From the NCBI GenBank assembly GCA_021234535.1, contig SFZH01000041.1, positions 1 to 64,000 on the forward strand: a DNA stretch of 64,000 bases, read 5' to 3'. A program made the position numbers and the translations under genes. The notes below the pieces were generated by a model. The model had not been told where the DNA came from. It made no database searches and worked only from the letters and a program-made list of their open reading frames with translations. Within the stretch, counting starts at the first letter, position 1; the number at the start of each line of letters is the position of its first letter. This document shows, one piece after another, positions 10,039 through 23,058 of this stretch. This DNA is from Stichopus chloronotus (taxonomy: Eukaryota; Echinodermata; Holothuroidea; Aspidochirotida; Stichopodidae).

Positions 10039-10330
10039 TCATTCGCCCTTCCACATGCATGTATTATAGTCGATCGAGGGTTTGATGGAACATCCAGCCC
10101 TTTACATTACACACAGTACATGAGTACATGTAGGTAGGCGCAGCATACTCGACCATGGAGGTGTAAATAATGCGCAAGTGTTGTGTAAATGTAGCAGTCA
10201 CCAGTAAAAGTACATATTCCTATGCAGATCGTGTGTGCGTCAAAGTGATCTTTTGATATCCTTTCTTTCTCAAAGCAATGCGCCGCCACTCTCGGCGTTT
10301 TGTAATAGTTCTAATAAACACGTCACAATT

Positions 10331-11120
10331 ATTATCTCATCGCCCTATAAGGGCTAGACGAGATATTGTAGTCACTTGGCTAGTGGAGCTACATATTGTA
10401 CTGTGCACCCATGGGAGAACGGTTGCCATGGAAACGCTTGGAGTGTATGAGTAGCGACACCCAGGTGGTACCCCATGGTAGAGTGACCATGGGTACAGGA
10501 GGGTCCTGTTGGGTGGTATAAATGAAAACGTGTCCTTGCCAATGCGTGTGTGGGTGTGTGTAGGGTGTGTGTGTGTGTGTGCGTCCGGACCTGCCCAAAT
10601 TTTGGTTTTTCCAGAATTGTTTGAAAAGTATATGAGCGATAAGGTTGAAACTTGGTAAGGTTGTGCATGATGCCAATATGTGTGAGATGTATTAGTTGTA
10701 CAGTAAATCGGGTCAAATTTGCTGATTTTTGAGAAAAAAAAGCCAATTTTGCTCCAAAATTTGTATTTCCAGCATATCTTGAGAACTATTAGACCAATTA
10801 AGTTAAATTTTTGTAAGTACTTACATGAAAACACATTATCCAACATAATATTACTGTAATGATAAATCCAGTGAATTTTGCTGATTTTTTAGTAAAAAAA
10901 GCCAATTTTGCCCCACAATTTGTATTTTCACCATATCTTGAGAACTATTAGACCAATTAAGTTAAATTTTTGTAAGTACTCACCTGAGAACACATTATTC
11001 AACATAATATTACTGTAATGATAAATCCAGTGAATTTTGCTGATTTTTTAGAAAAAAGCCAATTTTGACCCAAGATTGGTATTTCCAGCATATCTTGAGA
11101 ACTAGTAGACCAATTAAGTT
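10331..11120. repeat. Satellite cassette 2, left part
   Basis: The same head as cassette 1, a longer TG-rich run near 10,540-10,590, then three or more roughly 158-bp monomers. Satellite stops at about 11,120, where a non-satellite insert begins. Confidence 0.8.
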
Positions 11121-11133
11121 ACAAATCAAATGA

Positions 11134-11273
11134 ATGAAAACCCAGAAGCACATTCTCCAAAGCAAAAACCACGCACACACTCCACAACAGAAACCTACTT
11201 CACACACCCTGAGCACTTCTAGTACAAAAAATATGACCCAAACCTCACAACGAAATGACAAATTACCTTACAA
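11134..11273 (+). CDS. Candidate Thr/Ser-rich exon in the insert, copy 1
   Basis: ATG at 11,134 opens 46 codons, rich in Thr, Ser, Gln and Lys (for example THTLSTSSTK-like composition), up to a GTGAGT donor at 11,274, phase 2. The second copy (27,619-27,758) has the same length and frame, and its donor is GTAAGT, so the donor stays functional in both. No phase-2 acceptor exon was found downstream, so this is only a candidate. Confidence 0.25.
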
Positions 11274-11643
11274 GTGAGTAAACAGACAAAACATACGCAA
11301 ACAGTAATGGTGAACTCATTGCAAACGTGTACCCTCCAAGCACATCACGAAACTGGGTAATGGCAGAATATTTAAATATGTGCACCCTTCAAGCCCGCCC
11401 CGGAATTGCGCAATGCACACTGCCACGAACAACGAAAACCTTACTTCCAAACACTCACAGGCAACGCTGTAGAGAACAGGACTAACGTAAGTGAAAGTAT
11501 AATAAGGAACCACAATGAGTGTATGGCAACTGCAACGAGAACCACCCGCCCAGGGACACGCACCAACGAAGGGTGAACGTAGTAATAAAGCGTAAAAAAT
11601 AAATAAAACTTTACATCCCGAAAGGTGTACGAAATACTTACAG

Positions 11644-11708
11644 ACTGTGATAGCCGTAAGAGAAGACTTTCTGAGGAAGAGTTACTTGAATACCATCACA
11701 CTTGTTGA
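11644..11708 (+). CDS. Candidate short terminal tail exon, copy 1
   Basis: After ACTTACAG the phase-1 frame reads CDSRKRRLSEEELLEYHHTC then TGA. The basic RKRR followed by acidic residues is like the start of a cytoplasmic tail. The second copy (28,129) keeps length and stop with four replacements. The pyrimidine tract is weak and no membrane exon is seen upstream. Confidence 0.22.
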
Positions 11709-11931
11709 GGCGGAACAACAAGCGAACTGTAAACTAAACGATTATAGCAAGTCTAGCAAACATGGCGAAAATGGGGGACCTCCTCGAAAATAAGCAAAAA
11801 ACAATTCCAACACAAGAGTGAAATTTGATGACTTTAAAAAAGAAAGAAAGAAAAAGCCAATTTTGCCCCAAAATTTGTATTTCCACCAGATCTTGAGAGC
11901 TAACCAAGCATTATACGCAAAATTTTGCAAG

Positions 11932-12165
11932 GCTGTTCCTGTGAACACATTTATGAAGATACAGTATATTACACTTATAGTAAACTAGCGAAATTGTATG
12001 ATTGTTTGGTAACAAACTTAGAGCCAGCATCTGGGTCAATAGACACCACTTTTTTAACTTTAGCCGAAACATCTTTAGCAGAACTGACCCCTGTGGATAA
12101 TGTCTTTTATGAGAACATTATTTTTAAGTCAAACACTAATTTTAGCAGAACCAGGTCCTGCACAG
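11932..12165 (+). CDS. Candidate phase 1-1 exon with ITIM-like motif, copy 2
   Basis: The second copy of the 234-nt exon, with the same acceptor-like GCAAG and GTAAAT donor. VFYENI, YSKL and YDCL are all kept. Against copy 1, by eye, nearly all differences replace an amino acid (about 13 replacements, 2 silent), which fits relaxed or diversifying change rather than strong constraint. Confidence 0.35.
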
Positions 12166-13463
12166 GTAAATAGGCGTCTTATGTGCAAAAATATTTGCCA
12201 CTCATGTACAACCAGTTCCCCGAACTAGGTCTCTGTGAGATTTGGTTGCAGTAAACTATTGCCCTGTATTTAAATCAATGCATGTTGACGATAAGATACG
12301 CAATACCGTGGATTGCCCTCTTGTTTGCATAATCACTCACTCCACACATGATTGCGTAGGTTGAACTATTAGTTCACATTGTATGGAAAAGCATAAATAT
12401 AATAACCTATATTGCACGTTGTACTAGCAGAACATACCGTACTGTATTATGTGCGATATTTACCTATGACGCCACCAATCGGGTTAACACTACATATCAT
12501 AATCAGGAACCTAAAGATCAAGTTTGAAGTTCATTAGACTTACTGTCTGGAAGGAAATCGCGAACCATTTTTTTCAAAGCATTTTGCCAAATGAAAAGAA
12601 GTGTATGAAGTATGAAAAGAAATGTATGACGGAAATACCGAGGCGGCTGTTCAGATTTCAACTCTCTAATTCTCAATCAAAAAGCTTTACATAGGGCAAA
12701 GAAAGAAAGAAGAAAGCAAGGGAAAGATATCGTAAACAACATGAAGAACTATGAAGAGTAATAAATAAAGGACGAAAAAACAAGTAACATAGGAAAAAAA
12801 CAAACAAATAACGGTACACCAGGACAGTTAGATGAACGCAATATCGACGACATGTGTTTCACGGAACGAAGATAATAGTAACTACTTTGAAACGCAACGA
12901 GATTAGCATTAAAACAGGAGGAAAAACCTCACCAAACCTTACCAAACATTTGGAAATTTAAATGTTTGTACTTTGTGACTACTCATGCAGACTCTATTAG
13001 CTGATTTACCAAGTCATTGTTAAAATCTTTCATCATAAAGAGAAATTTATCTACCGTAATGATGTCAAAAATTCCTTAAGAGCATCGAATATGTTGCTCC
13101 AAAATCCTACTATTCACATAAATAATATATCAAAAAAATATTCAACCCTGAATATGTACTGACATTGAGGAATAATGTTCTTTACGGTCGAAGCATGCGT
13201 GCGGCCATTTTAAATACAAGCTCTCGCAAAATTAAGGGCACTATGAACAAACACAAATTATCTAGAAATTGCAACCAGCTAACGCAGGTGACAAACAATT
13301 TGCGAAATTGGCTCTGCCAATAAACTTTATTCACTTAAAATTACGCACAAGTCCTTAAAAAAATATGTTCTAAAAAAACGCGTATAGGAACTGAACACAA
13401 TTAGTGCATATACAATCAACAATGACTCTCTGGACCTTCGAAGAAGATAATATCGCGTTAGTT

Positions 13464-13488
13464 GGGGAGGGGGGGGGCGGGTTAGGGG
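13464..13488 (+). other. G-quadruplex-prone run
   Basis: Four G-tracts within 25 bp (GGGG, a nine-G run, GGG, GGGG with TTA before the last). A similar but longer G-run lies at the same place in unit 3 (41,846-41,867); unit 2 has lost the region. Confidence 0.6.
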
Positions 13489-14369
13489 TTTTCAGTCTTT
13501 TTGTGACGGATGTTTCACTCGCTATTGGCGACACAGAAGTTCCTGTTAAAGGTATAGCTTACACAGAGCGAGAGAACAGAAAATCCAGAGAGAACGAGAG
13601 GTTTCCTTTTGATTTTACGATCGATCAGAGTTCCATTTATTAATGATTCGACTGGCACATGGATGTGATGAATTAAGTTGACGGGAATGATTAAAATCAG
13701 AGGGAAAGTGCGTAAATAGTTAGTTAAAAGACGATGACAAAGAAGACACAGTCGGTCTACTAAGTGTACAGGGAGAGAGAATGATGTTCTCGGTTCGAAG
13801 AAAGAGATGCCATACCGGCCTTGTGGCTGACGCTTGGCCTCGTGTCTTTCAGGGGTAGTTGGTCAACGCTGACAACGTTGACCAATCACAGAGCTAATGA
13901 TTGTCTATGAAGTCATATGCTAATGCTCGCTATCTGTGATCTACAAATCAGCTGCGTATTGCGAAATCTTTCTAAAAACTGGGTGTACGTTTGCTATTTT
14001 TAATGTATTGCCTCGTCTAATCTGACTGTCTGAGTAAACCAAAGAAAAGGTTAATAATATTTAGTAAACATCGGAAGAATAAACTTTGTATGACTCTTTT
14101 GAGTACAGTGGCGCAAAATGACCATCTTTGTTCAAAAATAAGTCAGATATTGCTGGACAAGATCATCTCCTTTCATAAATACTTAAAGAGGTCATAACAT
14201 GTGGACCAAAGCGCAGTAAATCTGTTTTTCCTACATATTTGGGAAAATTGATGTGCAAAATTTCATTTGGTGTACTTGTGACATCATCAAATGTTGACAC
14301 TGGGAGGAGTTGAACTAGGACTTACACTGGGAGAAACTTCATCGACACTGGGAGAAGTTGCTGACAAGA

Positions 14370-14620
14370 ATTTTTCAGTGTCAAGTTTGACCTCTGACCT
14401 TGACCTTTTCTTTTAGACAAAGTCTTGTTTACCGGTCTTTTATTTAAAGATCACATATAAATGGATCTTTCGATTAAGAAATACAACAAAAAGATTTCGC
14501 TCGTTAACCTTAGGTCATGACCTTTGACCACTGACCTTCAATTTTGATGGGAGACACACCTTTACAACATGGGTCATCAACCCACCAAATTTGACCTTCA
14601 TCAACACTGCGGTCTAGGAG
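14370..14620. promoter_or_regulatory. Cluster of TGACCT / AGGTCA half-sites
   Basis: Repeated TGACCT, GACCTTGACC and AGGTCATGACC motifs at close spacing, in direct and everted orientation. These are the half-sites bound by nuclear receptors, but such motifs also occur in simple-sequence drift. Retained in all three units (about 29,620-29,740 and 42,740-42,970). Confidence 0.25.
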
Positions 14621-15139
14621 GAGTTGAGGATGTAAACTGTTAGCGTCAGATTTGCTCCTCTGACATTAAACTTTGTCCTCAAAACCCCTATAAGCGTGAT
14701 GCCGATCATATTTTTTTGGTTAACATTTATTTGAGTCATTAACACAGAGTATACGCTTAAGAAAGTAAAGATTAACAAATGACTCTCGAGGAACTCGGAG
14801 GAAGTTCCATGGAGCCTGCAGTATCAGTCATCCTTAAGCAAGAAACAAACACAAAATACACAGAACGGAAGACACAAGGGAAGGAAAAACAAGGGAAGAA
14901 AAGAAGAAAAGATCACCTGCGTTTGCTCTTTAAAAATAATATCAGAGATTTAGACAAGCTTAGACAAAATTGAATTATTGTGGGAAGGGATTTCCAAAAG
15001 TCTGAGTATGTTGCGAAAATGTGAGTCGAAACGCAGGGATAGAGAGGGAAACACTGCCACGGGTTAGGTGGGTATGGGTTTCAATTTCCGAACTGAAAAA
15101 AAAAAATATCTAAAAGTATATATATATAAGGGTAGAACC

Positions 15140-15400
15140 TTATTAGCAGTGAAATAACGATTAAACCTAAGCTATCCGCTGAAAAACCTGGTTTTCCGGT
15201 CGACAAACTAGGTTTGTCAAAACAATTTTGATTATCGGACCTTATCGAGCGATAAATGCAGATAGAATTAGTGTATTGACCGAAAAAACAGGTTTTTATT
15301 AAGTTTTATCCCACGGTTATAGCTCGATAAAGTTGAATTATCGGTTGGAAAACCTGGATTCTGCCTTGTTTGTTCATTGGGGTTGCCCTACGTATCTACA
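15140..15400. repeat. Interspersed repeat with partial internal inversions
   Basis: Contains repeated TCGATAAA / TTATCG and AAAACCTGG boxes in both orientations, suggesting a foldable non-autonomous element. Present in all units (about 30,270-30,490 and 43,520-43,720). No ORF, and no clear target-site duplication seen. Confidence 0.35.
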
Positions 15401-15839
15401 CCGTGATAAATTTGCAACAGGCCACAGTAGCCGGTACGTCAGCTGCAGAGATAAAATTGGCTTATGTCAACAAAAAGCCAGTTCCCTAAAGGGAAGATAA
15501 GAATTTCATTTAGGACACCTGCACTGTGTTTTTTTTTTTTTTTACATTTAACAGCGAAAACAGAACAAGTTGGTGTAATAAGGCGGCCATACAAAGGACA
15601 ATGCATTTTTTGTGTAATTCAGTGCTTACCCATTGTAATATGGTTAGCTAGATTAGCACAGGAACCACTTAAGGAGTGAACTGTCCTGGCTGGTTCTAAC
15701 TATGTAGTAGATTTTCAACAACCACTGACCGAATTTGAAATCACCTCGAAGACAGAAAGAATTCTTCCTTTTCAAAATCCATCTCCATCTAAACTAATGC
15801 ATGTATGCACAGTGGGTTTCCCTAATCTGCAATTCAAAT

Positions 15840-16130
15840 GCTCCTTGCACGCGGGCAGATAGTGTCCCTTTAAGGTCGACGATAACAACGCGCAAAACGT
15901 AGTATAAAACTCGTGACAAACTCTGTGCCGACTGTACTCTCCGAGAGTGCCGTAATTAAGTACTCTGTGAGTGAGGTCGGCGGAGAAGTCTGAACCTACC
16001 TTAAGCCGTTAGGTTACAGGTGGTTTGTGAGCGTAACACGGGCCAGGTTCTTAGGGTTTTTAGTAACTGTGCACCAGTCTGTCGTTAATCTTTGATAGTG
16101 CTCACTGTCAACCCCATCCCCTCCCCGAGA
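15840..16130. other. Locally GC-richer block with CpG, unit 1
   Basis: A block richer in CG dinucleotides than its surroundings, conserved in the other units (30,950-31,200 and 44,195-44,445). On the - strand parts of it are open (up to 102 codons in unit 2), but the frame is changed by indels between units. It could be a promoter-like or repeat-derived segment. I see no firm signal. Confidence 0.3.
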
Positions 16131-16361
16131 TCTATGGCTTTACCTTGGATCCAACTTTTCCGCCAACTCGATACAGGAACGGAAAACATGATGAGAATTG
16201 TCAATAATTTTTAAGTTCTCCTAATTGTGACAATCAAGTCTTAGCGCCTAACTCTTGGAAACTTTAAATTTTGCACGGCGTGTACAACAGAGTACGTGCG
16301 TATATTACTGTCAAGACACCGAAAAAAAGTGAAGACAGAAACGAATACTTGGGAAAAAAAC

Positions 16362-16598
16362 ATGAAAATCGAAGTAAATCGGAAACGAGCAAATGGTTCC
16401 AAAAACAATGGCCATTTATATTACACATACTTTACTAGGTTTGTGAATGTACCGTCTTGTGAACAATCTTCTCCCAGGTACTTATGTAATCCCTTTAAGT
16501 GTAATTTTGAAATATATGATTATGCAACTGGTAATGCTGCCTTAATTCATAATTCCAGAACTGAACTTGGAAAAGTGTATATTATATACTGGTATTAA
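16362..16598 (+). CDS. Conserved 78-aa ORF with three cysteines, copy 1
   Basis: From ATG to TAA the frame encodes a Lys/Asn-rich start and a Cys-containing C-terminal half (PSCEQSSPRYLCNPFKCNF, then YIIYWY at the end). Units 1 and 2 are identical here and unit 3 differs by two silent changes. The flanking non-coding sequence is equally similar, so this does not prove constraint. No domain recognised and no signal peptide. Confidence 0.28.
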   Translation: MKIEVNRKRANGSKNNGHLYYTYFTRFVNVPSCEQSSPRYLCNPFKCNFEIYDYATGNAALIHNSRTELGKVYIIYWY

Positions 16599-17341
16599 GT
16601 TTTATTAAGGAAAGTACTACAGTTAACATTTTTAAGAAAATTCTTAAACTATACCTCATTCAAACTCCTTTGATCTTTTTTTTCTCTTTCCTAGCACTGT
16701 GGCTTGACTTCGTATCAGTTTCTCTTAAACTTTTTTGGTCTCCGTTCGTCTCAGTGTTATACTTCATGCTAACCTTCTATTTTTATTTTTAATTCTTTAG
16801 AAGTTTTCTATCCTACTTTGTAATACAATTGTACTATTTACAGATACACACTGAGTTGATAAATGAGTGAATGGAATTCACTACACTAGCTATTTGTTCC
16901 TAAAATGCTTTCCATCATTTACTTTAACATGTTTACATGGAGAATCTCCCCCTTCCTCCTCTTCTTGACTTCATATTTTTCATCTTGTTTTCGTCTTTTG
17001 ACTGGGCCAGTACGTCCTTGTCATCTTCCTGGAAGCTCTCTTGTCAAAAAGAGAGGTGAAGAGGTTTGTTGAGCTTCTTACAATTCACACATCTTGTAGG
17101 TTATATTCAAAGGTTATGTCGTCTTTCTGGAGGACTGTACCCACCCACTCGTGTCATCCTGTAAGTCATCTACACCCTCTGTATCTCTCTCGCTCTGAGG
17201 AATCAGCCCCACCTTCGTTTCTAGCCATATCCTGATCTCTCTGTCTCGACTCAAATCCTGACCGTTCCCCTATCACAGGGGCATCATATCAAACGTAGGA
17301 GTTTCTTTATGCAATCGATTTGTTCGAATTATTCCTTCGTC

Positions 17342-17484
17342 TTAAGTAGATTGGTGTCCCGATATGTTCCAGAATCGAAGCACGGTAGTAACCATCGAGT
17401 TGGCCCTGGTATCGGTGTCACTGCGATATCTGTCGACTCTTGTCAGGTGACATACTCTTCCATGACATTGCCATTTCTTGTTAT
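17342..17484 (-). CDS. Candidate - strand phase-1 exon with stop, unit 1
   Basis: A strong acceptor (TTTCCTTTCTAGCGTTTCTTTCAG on the - strand) is followed by a phase-1 frame reading NKKWQCHGRVCHLTRV and on to a TAA, 46 codons. The phase matches the Ig exon donor. Identical in unit 2; in unit 3 the Trp codon is TGA. It may be an alternative terminal exon of the Ig gene. Without transcripts this stays tentative. Confidence 0.25.
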
Positions 17485-19773
17485 CTGAAAGAAACGCTAG
17501 AAAGGAAACGACATACTTGAAATTATCTTTCACTATTCAATTCCTTCCCAGCCGTATTCGCCCAAGTTTTCCCATTCCTTTTGGTCTATACTGGGTACTT
17601 GCTTTCCATTCTACTCTCCCCGTGACTTATTGTGTCCTCCATTTTATCGTAAGGACTAACACCTAATGCTTCATCAGGACACAGGCCACATTTTTCTGTG
17701 TCAAGAATCGAAAATTCATCCGTGAAACCTTTTTTTCTAGATTCATTTTCTTCAACCATTCGCAGGTACTCTCCACACAGTGTCGTTTATCCTTTTCAGG
17801 AATTCAAAAGGTCGCTTCCACGGTGCATTCACGGTTTTTTGGCCAGATTTCTATAAACCAGAACTAGGTAACCTTCTACAAACCCTTGTAAAATAAAAAA
17901 AATCACTAATTTCTCGTTAGTCCTTGACGTAAGTTCTCTACGAATTCTGGGTACTTAACTTAGTCGTCGACCCTTGGAAAGGACCAAATGCAATCGAAGG
18001 GGATGTTTCCATTTGTCACCCATACATGATGTCGGCAGCACATAATCATGTGGTATCGTCCACTGCTGAGGTTTGGGCCAAATACTCAAGCAGGTGAGTC
18101 ACCGATCCCTATCATTGCATTTTGGGAACCACACGGAGATAGCATCGATTGAAGTGTTCTGAAAAGCCTTCCTAGCAGTTTGGTTGATGGAAAATTGTTC
18201 TGGTCCTTAAAATGCCCAATAGCTGACACATGTGCTATGTTGTGTTTTCTTATAAGAAATTAAGCTCTCTGAGATTGCCCAAAACGGGCTAATAAATTCC
18301 TCTACAAATTTTCTAACAACGATGTTGACTTTTGTGTTCTTTATCACTACAGTCTAAAGGTATATTAAGAAAATTAGTTGCTGTAGCTCTAACCCGTGTG
18401 TTGTTGTCTTCTTTCGTAACAGGCAGAGATCCCATGATGACAACCGCAACTGTACGTAGAGGTTCGTGTAGTATTTAAGTTTTCATTTCTTCCTGAGTCC
18501 CGTTTCTTTCCTGGACAGACAGAGATTGAATATGTATATAGAATTGAAAATATGAATTGTATCGTATAAAATTGAAATATGTATACAGAATTATGTATGG
18601 CACTGTTTGCAACAATGCTATACATAATTTTGGTAGATATGTGAGTACCACTTTTCTCGAATTCGGTGAACGGTTTTTCTGGCCATGGGATGGTAAGAGG
18701 GAGGAATCGCGAATTTAAAACAAAAAACAAAAAACAATTTGTACGTTTAACGTTTTCTCATTCCTCAATGGATTCGAACTTGAGATATAATTTTCGGATA
18801 GGTATATCTTCCCACTGACGCCAGTAGTCTTGAATTGTACGTCTGTCGCTAGGTACTCCCTCCGAATTCACAGGTTGCCCTCTAATTGACGTAATTATTT
18901 TGGCATTTTGTTGACTAGATTACTTAGGCATGTAAATAACACTTATGTCGGTCACGCGGCCTCCAGACACTTCACCCACTATGTACTAACTATATGCACG
19001 TTTGCGATAATAAAGTGGTTTTTCAGAGTTGTCAGTCCCGTTAGGAAGGATAGATTCAAGTGTGACAGACGCCTGTACAGATTATGCTTCGAGACTTCAC
19101 TGCAGATGAACCTATCTGCGTTTTCAGAGTTTTACTTCATCATTCAAAGGCAACCAACCGTCTTATGGAAATGCCAAACGGAATCAGTTATATCAAGCCA
19201 CAACATCGATTGTCTAGACATACCTTGGTACCAAGATAATAAGATACTAAGATGGCTAGGTATACATTGGAACAAGTGCATCTTGCAAAAAAAAAAAAAA
19301 AAAATCCTGAGTACACAGTCTGAGGTAGCTTCAACAGCTAACTCAGGTAGTGTCACAACGGACGAAATTTTTCGAACCACTAGAAGGCACTCCTCCGCAT
19401 ATGTCATAGCCACTAGAAAATAGCATTGTCTAAGCCCTATTTTGCAGTGAATTTTCATATCCGCTCCCAATTGGTTTGTTTGATCTTAAGTGACGGTGAT
19501 TAACTGCTATGCTTCCTTGGAGAGTCTGAATTTTGAAGGGCCATCAAAAAATGTCGAGACAAATTTCATATTCAAGTAAGCCTATCTGAAACGTGAGTGC
19601 AAAGTTCTCTTACAGGTTTTGTGACATATGATCTTTTTCTCTACTTCCTCTTCCGTGAAAGACTGACCTAAAATAAGGGTAGATGATTACACAACTTAGC
19701 AGTATAACTCATATTCCAGGAAAACTCAGAAAAAAGAACTTTTCCTTACCGTGAGGTAACTGTGCTTTTCTTC

Positions 19774-19991
19774 CTAGTACCTCCTTCTTTCTAGTGCCTC
19801 ACTTAATGTAGGTGGTACCCGTATGGGGTTGCTTCGTATTTGCAGAATACCTACATGACTTTTCTTTGCTCGTCTGGGTTGCGTCTGTCGGTCAAAGATC
19901 AAAGTGTATGAAGAAATCACAGCAGTACGAAGTGATTGACCCAGATAGCAGGAGGTAAGATGAAAGCAAAATCCCGGAAAGAACAAACCGA
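19774..19991 (-). CDS. Candidate exon downstream of Ig exon, unit 1
   Basis: On the - strand CCAG is followed by a phase-1 frame of 71 codons plus stop, starting GLFFPGFCFHLTSCYLG and ending LERRRY. It lies about 1.57 kb downstream of the Ig exon on the same strand. Units 2 and 3 keep the exact 218-nt length, acceptor AG and stop, with scattered replacements. The segment is only mildly hydrophobic at its start and then basic, so it could form a short tail. Phase fits the Ig donor. No known domain. Confidence 0.3.
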
Positions 19992-21555
19992 CTGGCTGAT
20001 ATAGCAGAGAATACCTAAAAATGAAATAGAATAAAACAGAATGCAAGCGATTTTTTTAGAAAGAAAAAGAAAAACATAATCTGCAATTCTCTTCTGTCAA
20101 AGTTGATAATACACAACAATTGTAACCAAAAAATTCTAATTCTTTCCTGTCACCGGACCGTTGAACTACTCCCTTCTGTAAATTTTACTGTTTTGTTTTC
20201 ACTGTGTTAATGTCAGCCGCTTAAATGAAGAGGAAATAATACTTTGGAATACATTGCACGTAAAACCGCATTCTGTTAATGAATTTATAACTTTATATAT
20301 CTGCAGTAACTTGTCACTAGTAGAATTGCCTGATAAAATTATTCACAACAATAAACCTCTTCAATTCAAAATTAATGAAAGGGATCGTTTATTCTTCGTT
20401 CATAATCTTCTGCATTATAGTTGCCAGTATACGAACCCACGTGCACTTACATCTACATAGTCATTTTACATACAGCTTATTTTTACTGGTTCCTTTCATG
20501 AGTTTTGTCTAATAATCCGACCTTTCTACATCTATTGACATTACTTATATAACATGAATCTTTATTACAACTACTGTAGACTATATTCAAAGGATCGTCA
20601 CTGTCTCAACGATTGTGCTAGCATCGGAGATCCTACCTTTAATGTGACGTATAGAAAAATTGAAATTCAGGGACAAAAATCAGGCATGATAACAGTTAAG
20701 TCAGTTATTCAGTGGTGACTGTCTCGAAGAAGGTTCCATCAACAAGAAAATAATCGTTCAATACCGGTTGTTACTAACTACTGGAGCATACTGCTAAGAA
20801 ACTAGGTGCTCTCTTACACGTAGGTTAACTTATTCCATCTGCCTTCAGATTCGTAGAAGAATCCGGAGGGAAATTATTCTGGATGTATCAGAAGTGGGAA
20901 GGTCACCAAGCATAAATATATTTCTGCTGCAACGCTAACAATGGGGTAAATTGGTAGGGGCGTTACCAAAACATTCGTATTAACATATTTCCAAGTAAGA
21001 GCAAGTGCCCTGTTTTAGACTCAATATGAAGTAAGTCCAAATGTTATTTGAAAATGTTCGAACTGTCACTGTGAAAGACGTGTAAAAGAGATATCCAACT
21101 GCGCCATGACAGTATGACTAAATTAAATGTCAAATTTTTCGATGTAGTTAAGAAGGAATCTGAATGAAAACAACATACTGTATTTTTATATAATTGTATC
21201 ACCAGCAGAGCTGCAAGTGCTTAGGGTACAATTACAGGTGTAACTTAATTATTTGCCTTGATGAAATAGTTTTTAATGGATAAAACGACATAAACTGCAC
21301 TCCATCCCTTAAAAAATAATGAAATAGATGAATTAACGAGGAAAACTATTCTCTGTGATGAAGAACTTAGGAAAGGTTACTGGTGAAAGTGTCTTTTGTT
21401 AAGTTATGACTTAATTACTGTGTAAATGGAAATAATATATTTTAGAGGTTTATGTCCATCCCTGATATCAAGTATGATACCAAGGCAGGTATTCTAAGTA
21501 CGTAAGCTATATGATGCAGTAAGGTCTAACCACCGGTAGCTTGATATTTACTGAC

Positions 21556-21933
21556 CTTCAATTATGACTTCAAAGTATGCCGTTAACCTCCTCGACTTCC
21601 AGCAAGTATACATTCCGTCATTTAATCCAGTCGTCACATTAATGACTTCCATTGAGAACATGCCCTCCGCACATGTGTTAGCAGTAAAAGTCAGGTTCCA
21701 ATAATTGTACGTCCGAGAATTACCCCTGAACAAATACTTGTCTGTACTGGCCCTCTTCCAATCTAAGAAGCTGTTTTCTGCATCAACAACTGGACACTTC
21801 AGGCAGGCATTTTGATGAGGTCTCACTCGTACTTTGAATAACGGAACAAGTGGTTCGTGAGCCACGTTTCCTCCCCACTGGTGTATTAAATAGAGAATAA
21901 TGGCTACGGGATATAAAATAGAGATTAGGTGTA
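21556..21933 (-). CDS. V-type Ig domain exon, unit 1
   Basis: A 378-nt exon, phase 1 at both ends (AAAG acceptor above 21,933; AAG then a GTCAGT donor below 21,556). Joined to the leader exon at 22,437 it gives MWTV, then the hydrophobic HLISILYPVAIILYLI, then one Ig domain: CLKC, Trp in FLDWKR, extra Cys in NTCAEG, and LNDGMYTC. Sequons NLT and NVT. The polypyrimidine tract TTTATTTCTTCTCTT lies upstream of the acceptor. An ATG inside the acceptor region is out of frame, so the leader exon is needed for translation. Likely an extracellular recognition domain; the rest of the protein is uncertain. Confidence 0.75.
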
Positions 21934-22436
21934 CTTTCTTTCATATTGTGTATTAAGAGAAGAAATAAAGACATTTTATATTCTACTTTAAAAACTAGTA
22001 GTAAGACACAATCACATCCACCAAATGAGGAATATTTAATAAGACAATTGCAGTTTCATACAAAACGATGTGCTTTTATTCGATCTACGATGCAGATTTG
22101 TTTTCCCTGCACGTCTTTTCCGTTTGTATTCATTTTTCCATTTTCCTATTAATTAAAAACCATACGAATTGATCACTTACTTCAATATAACCTTAATGAT
22201 TTTTTCAATTGAACATATCATAGAATGTATTAGCCCTAATGGCTAGCTCTTTTGAAAAGATTGTGACGATTCGTTCTCTTCAACTTTCACTTGTAGATTT
22301 GACGTAATGTCTTGATTAATAATCTTTACCGATGTAGTTACGACATAACTTTGAAAGAGTTGTACAGTTGTAAAACCAAACGATTTTACTTACGACATTT
22401 TAACGACGGTTTGAATGCGTATGCAAAGGGACTTAC

Positions 22437-22446
22437 CTGTCCACAT
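22437..22446 (-). CDS. Leader mini-exon (MWT) of Ig gene, unit 1
   Basis: AAG-ATG-TGG-ACA-G followed by GTAAGT on the - strand. Phase 1 matches the Ig exon 500 bp downstream and supplies its only in-frame ATG. The + strand frame over this site (22,312-22,539) is open but stays open only because the duplicates are recent. Confidence 0.6.
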
Positions 22447-23058
22447 CTTAAAAATGTTGTTAGTTGCAAGGCTTGCTTGTATAATTTGACATCGTGTGTA
22501 AAAGCAGACATGAAATTAGACAAGTGCTGTTGTACTTAACTGGGAAACAGTGTTTACACGAATCTGGCGAAGTGGCAATTTCATTATGTGTGGACATTTG
22601 TTATTTTTTTAATCTACTGAGATACATTGTCCTTGAAAAAGATGAAAAAAAAAAGAACCTGAAATAAAACTGAAAGTTCACGTAAATGAGCATATGACAC
22701 AGGAAACGAAGAAAATATGACAAACAGTATACCAATCTGTAATTTCACTTTCGTTGCACAACTTATTGAACAACAACGACAGTATCGATTAGATACAAAG
22801 AAGTCATGCAAACATGAAGAGGAGCATGTAAGTAATTTGTTTATGAAATCGCAACGATGTTTTCTTTCTATATGAACAATTAACTCAATGACTGAAACGC
22901 ATTTATTCGATATTTGGTTATTTTATCGGTATTGATTGGCTCATTCGATCTATTTTTGCTTTTAAGATCGGTTTTGTCAAATGCAATATAAGTGACGTCA
23001 CCATGTACTTCAACTGTGCTATGTAATAAAATATTGGACATGTTTACATGAGGAGGTC

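Larger units (their letters stand above)
11121..11814. other. Non-satellite insert of about 695 bp inside the satellite
   Basis: More GC-rich than its surroundings, found at the same position in cassettes 2 and 3 and absent from cassette 1. It holds a Thr/Ser-rich + strand ORF, a short tail-like + strand ORF, and on the - strand a hydrophobic frame. Its origin is not recognised. Confidence 0.6.
12166..14780. other. Spacer without supported genes
   Basis: AT-rich sequence matched in unit 3 and partly deleted from unit 2. It contains a G-quadruplex-prone run and a TGACCT-rich stretch, listed separately. The 79-codon frame at 13,404 runs through the G-run and is frame-shifted in unit 3, so I do not call it a gene. 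Confidence 0.5.

Noticed and set aside
19144..19470. Signal-peptide-like MHLFQCIPSHLSILL with a phase-1 GTATGT donor on the - strand
   Set aside because: Unit 2 has a stop after two codons and unit 3 lacks both the ATG and the donor; probably chance.
22312..22539. Cys-rich + strand frame (also at 37,520)
   Set aside because: It lies antisense over the leader mini-exon and its 5' UTR; it has no splice support, and the - strand leader explains the conservation.
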